The notes under the pieces are model-generated. The model was not told where the DNA came from. It ran no database searches and was given only the letters and a program-made list of their open reading frames with translations. DNA of 64,000 bases from Flammeovirgaceae bacterium UBA5585 (lineage in GTDB: Bacteria > Bacteroidota > Bacteroidia > Cytophagales > Cyclobacteriaceae), in the NCBI GenBank assembly GCA_002425185.1, contig DILT01000019.1, positions 124,304-188,303 of the forward strand. Reading direction: 5' to 3'. This document shows, one piece after another, positions 62,137 to 64,000 of this stretch (position 1 is its first letter; each line of letters begins with the position of its first letter). The translations under genes and the position numbers were made by a program.

Positions 62137-62728
62137 ATTTGATAGTAATCCATTAATTTTTCAATCCAGATTCTACGTCACAGGATTGTTCAACAATTAC
62201 CTCCCTGCAATCTACAAGTTTCACAATATTCATCATACCCTTAATGTTGTTCAATTTTGCCATGAGCTTGGCGAATATTACCGGTTAACAAAAACTGATA
62301 TGGAAAAGCTTCTGCTGGCAGCCTGGTTCCACGACACAGGATATTGTTTGAATATTGACGATCATGAAAGTGCAAGTGTGACCATCGTATCTACATTTCT
62401 TGATTCGCAAAACGTGACTGAAAATTACATGCCCTCAGTTGAAAATTTGATCCTCGCCACAAAAAGATTGCGAGAACCTGTAATGCTTGCGGAACAAATT
62501 ATATGCGATGCCGATACTCAGCATCTTGGGGCAGATGATTATTTGAAATGGTCTGCGCTTCTCAAAGAAGAGTTTGAACTTAAAAATTGCCAGGAACTTT
62601 CTGATAAGGAATGGAGCTACAAGAATATTTGTTTTTTTAATTCTCATCGCTATTTCACAGACTATGCACAAAGAATGTGGGGAGGGCAAAAATTAAAAAA
62701 TCTCAACCAACTTAAAGCAGGAAAGTGA
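62123..62728 (+). CDS. HD-domain phosphohydrolase-like protein
   Basis: 201 residues if started at the ATG at 62123 (MSIFEFDSNPL); earlier in-frame ATGs at 62087 and 62105 overlap the previous gene further. HD residues: FHNIHHTLNVVQFCHEL and LAAWFHDTGYCLNIDDHESASV, with later Asp in ICDADTQHLG. It resembles HD/PDEase hydrolases acting on nucleotides; the substrate is unknown. It is third in the TetR-DUF5519-HD unit. Confidence 0.8.
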   Translation: MSIFEFDSNPLIFQSRFYVTGLFNNYLPAIYKFHNIHHTLNVVQFCHELGEYYRLTKTDMEKLLLAAWFHDTGYCLNIDDHESASVTIVSTFLDSQNVTENYMPSVENLILATKRLREPVMLAEQIICDADTQHLGADDYLKWSALLKEEFELKNCQELSDKEWSYKNICFFNSHRYFTDYAQRMWGGQKLKNLNQLKAGK

Positions 62729-62750
62729 TTGAATAAATAAGTTGCAGGGG

Positions 62751-63149
62751 TTAATTGCTTAATGCTCGAAAGTTTTCCGGAACCTTCCCCTTCTTTCCGA
62801 TAAAACTTTTTCGATGCTGCAAACCCCATTCAACCATTACTTCCAAAACAGTTTTCAGTGAATTTCCAGATTTGGTCAATTCATACTCTACCGTTACAGG
62901 AATGGAATCATAAACTGTGCGGGTTACAATTCCGTTGACTTCTAAATCCTTCAATTCTTTGGAAAGCATACGAGGTGTGATTTTTGGGATTTCCCTTTCC
63001 AATTCCTTGAAACGCTTCTTGCCATAGAGCAGCGAACCTATTATCGGAAGTTTCCATTTACCGTTCAACACATTCATTGTGTCGTTTACGGCTAACACAA
63101 ACTCTCCTGAACAATTCTTTACCTGCTCTAATTTTGATAATCTGCTCAT
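62751..63149 (-). CDS. HxlR-family winged-helix regulator
   Basis: 132 residues from MSRLSKLEQ (63149); an upstream ATG would put 33 residues of leader-like sequence on the N-terminus. The winged-helix part is NCSGEFVLAVNDTMNVLNGKWKLPIIGSLLYGKKRFKELEREIPKITPRMLSKELKDLEVNGIVTRTVYDSIPVTVEYELTKSG. The Cys in NCSGEF is at the position used for redox or quinone sensing in HxlR members such as YodB/HypR, so a redox switch is possible. The adjacent palindrome at 63169 is its likely operator, and the reductase gene its target. Confidence 0.9.
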   Translation of the reverse strand: MSRLSKLEQVKNCSGEFVLAVNDTMNVLNGKWKLPIIGSLLYGKKRFKELEREIPKITPRMLSKELKDLEVNGIVTRTVYDSIPVTVEYELTKSGNSLKTVLEVMVEWGLQHRKSFIGKKGKVPENFRALSN

Positions 63150-63168
63150 GTCCTTGTATTTTCTATTA

Positions 63169-63202
63169 CTATACAAGAGTATAGCACTATACTCTTGTAT
63201 AG
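63169..63202. promoter_or_regulatory. perfect 34-nt palindrome, candidate HxlR operator
   Basis: CTATACAAGAGTATAG, CA, CTATACTCTTGTATAG: two perfect 16-base arms, themselves partly palindromic (CTATAC..GTATAG). It ends 20 bases from the HxlR start codon and 28 bases before the -7 box of the divergent reductase gene. A third half-like word (AAAGTATAG) follows at 63211. Confidence 0.75.
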
Positions 63203-63229
63203 CGGTTACTAAAGTATAGCAAAGGTAAG

Positions 63230-63237
63230 TATCTTTG
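63230..63237 (+). promoter_or_regulatory. -7 element of the NmrA-type reductase gene
   Basis: TATCTTTG fits the TAnnTTTG -7 consensus of Bacteroidota and lies 34 bases before the reductase ATG. The palindromic operator is immediately upstream, where the -33 region would be, so the repressor could block polymerase. Confidence 0.5.
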
Positions 63238-63270
63238 TTCAATACCAAATAAACTTAAAAAAAATAAACT

Positions 63271-64000
63271 ATGAACAAAGTATTGATAACCGGAGCTACG
63301 GGTCACTTAGGCACCGCAACAATTGATTTCCTCTTGGCTAAACATAAAACAGACAACATTATCGCATTAGCCCGTAACGAAGACAAAGCAGCGTCCCTCA
63401 AATCAAAAGGCATAGAAGTAAAAATCGGGAATTATGACGATTATACCTCATTATTGCAAGCCACAAAAGATGTGAAAACCATGTTACTCATTTCTTCCAG
63501 CGAAATGACCAAAAGCCGTGCAATTCATCATATCAATGCAATTAAAGCAGCTAAAGAAAATGGTATAAAGCACATTATATATACGGGATTCATTCGCACC
63601 CATGACGACCCAACCTCTCCGCTTTGGTTTATTGCCAAAGACCACGTGGAAACTGAGAAATACCTGAAAGAATCCGGCATAAACTATACTCTTTTTGAAA
63701 ATGGATTTTATATGGACATGTTGATGGACTTCGTAGGAAAGAATATTGTAGACACAAAAACAATTTTTGTTCCAGCCGGTAATGGTAAAATCAATTTTGT
63801 CCTACGGGACGAAATTGCAGAAGCCCTGGCCAATGTGCTAACCACAATTGGACATGAAAACAAAACCTATAATATTGGCATGGAGCAACCCGTTTCGTTT
63901 GATGAAATTGCCGGTTACATTACTGACATCACCGGGGTTTCAATCAGTTATGTTTCACCCGAACCAGATGTATATATCCAAACGCTTTTAAAGTATGGTG
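63271..64000 (+). CDS. NmrA/QOR2-like NAD(P)-binding reductase (3' end outside window)
   Basis: The first 243 residues of a gene still open at the window edge. The Rossmann nucleotide loop is VLITGATGHLGTATIDFL, followed by IIALARNEDKAASLKSKGIEVKIGNYDDYTSL, IIYTGFIRTHDDPTSPLWFIAKDHVETEKYL (with the Lys of the active-site region) and ENGFYMDML. This is the NmrA-like/quinone oxidoreductase 2 (YtfG) group of atypical SDR enzymes, which reduce quinones with NADPH. It is divergent from the HxlR regulator, the usual arrangement for a quinone-inducible reductase. Confidence 0.88.
   Translation, partial: MNKVLITGATGHLGTATIDFLLAKHKTDNIIALARNEDKAASLKSKGIEVKIGNYDDYTSLLQATKDVKTMLLISSSEMTKSRAIHHINAIKAAKENGIKHIIYTGFIRTHDDPTSPLWFIAKDHVETEKYLKESGINYTLFENGFYMDMLMDFVGKNIVDTKTIFVPAGNGKINFVLRDEIAEALANVLTTIGHENKTYNIGMEQPVSFDEIAGYITDITGVSISYVSPEPDVYIQTLLKYG

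Overview
The window is a stretch of chromosome from a member of the Bacteroidota, most likely the Cytophagales (Chryseolinea/Cyclobacteriaceae-like; the rank is inferred). The reasons are a type IX secretion sorting domain on a giant surface protein, family signatures such as DUF3667, DUF2490, NRDE/TANGO2 and DUF4097-like proteins, promoter cores of the TAnnTTTG type, little Shine-Dalgarno signal, and several palindromic interspersed repeats of the kind scattered through Bacteroidota genomes.

1-41.2 kb is ordinary chromosome. It holds DNA repair and translation genes (uvrB end, tadA, aspS, RsmB-like and RlmL-like rRNA methyltransferases, gatC, rnhB), metabolism (Mn-type superoxide dismutase, branched-chain aminotransferase, PduO-type adenosyltransferase, MDR reductase, two hotdog thioesterases, Nudix, M24 peptidase, PlsC acyltransferase), a secreted TPR-CHAT protein, a 2071-residue tandem-repeat T9SS protein, MATE and ABC transport components, a TPR membrane protein and a SET-domain protein. 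It ends in an ECF sigma / anti-sigma / twin DUF4097-like operon. Two genes here look damaged (a DUF3592 pseudogene with two frameshifts, and a small exported protein with a probable homopolymer slip at its start). A palindromic repeat has inserted in frame into aspS.

41.3-53.4 kb is a compact mobile element abutting a tRNA-Pro(CGG) gene. Read leftwards from its control end it has: a small helix-turn-helix protein, an XRE-S24 (CI/LexA-like) repressor on the opposite strand, a second paralogous small HTH protein, an HNH endonuclease, a broken carboxypeptidase-regulatory-like gene, a 1575-residue DNA methylase / strawberry-notch-type helicase, a RecA-like ATPase translationally coupled to it, a 3-TM holin, a 63-residue protein and a large serine recombinase next to the tRNA. 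No capsid, terminase, relaxase or secretion genes are present, so it resembles a phage satellite or cryptic phage-derived island. Two arrays of 10-bp repeats, exactly one helical turn apart (consensus AAnGATTnTR), lie just upstream of the helicase gene and of one of the small HTH genes. I regard these arrays plus the twin HTH proteins as the most novel regulatory signal in the window.

53.5-62.7 kb is a stress/efflux region: a leftward set UspA - fatty acid hydroxylase - TetR - TolC - membrane fusion protein - RND pump, and a divergent TetR - DUF5519 - HD-domain set with a perfect palindrome in the shared control region. The last kilobase has an HxlR regulator divergent from an NmrA-type NAD(P)-binding reductase, with a perfect 34-nt palindrome between them. 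Whether 53.5-64 kb belongs to the mobile element cannot be decided here because no matching right attachment site was seen.
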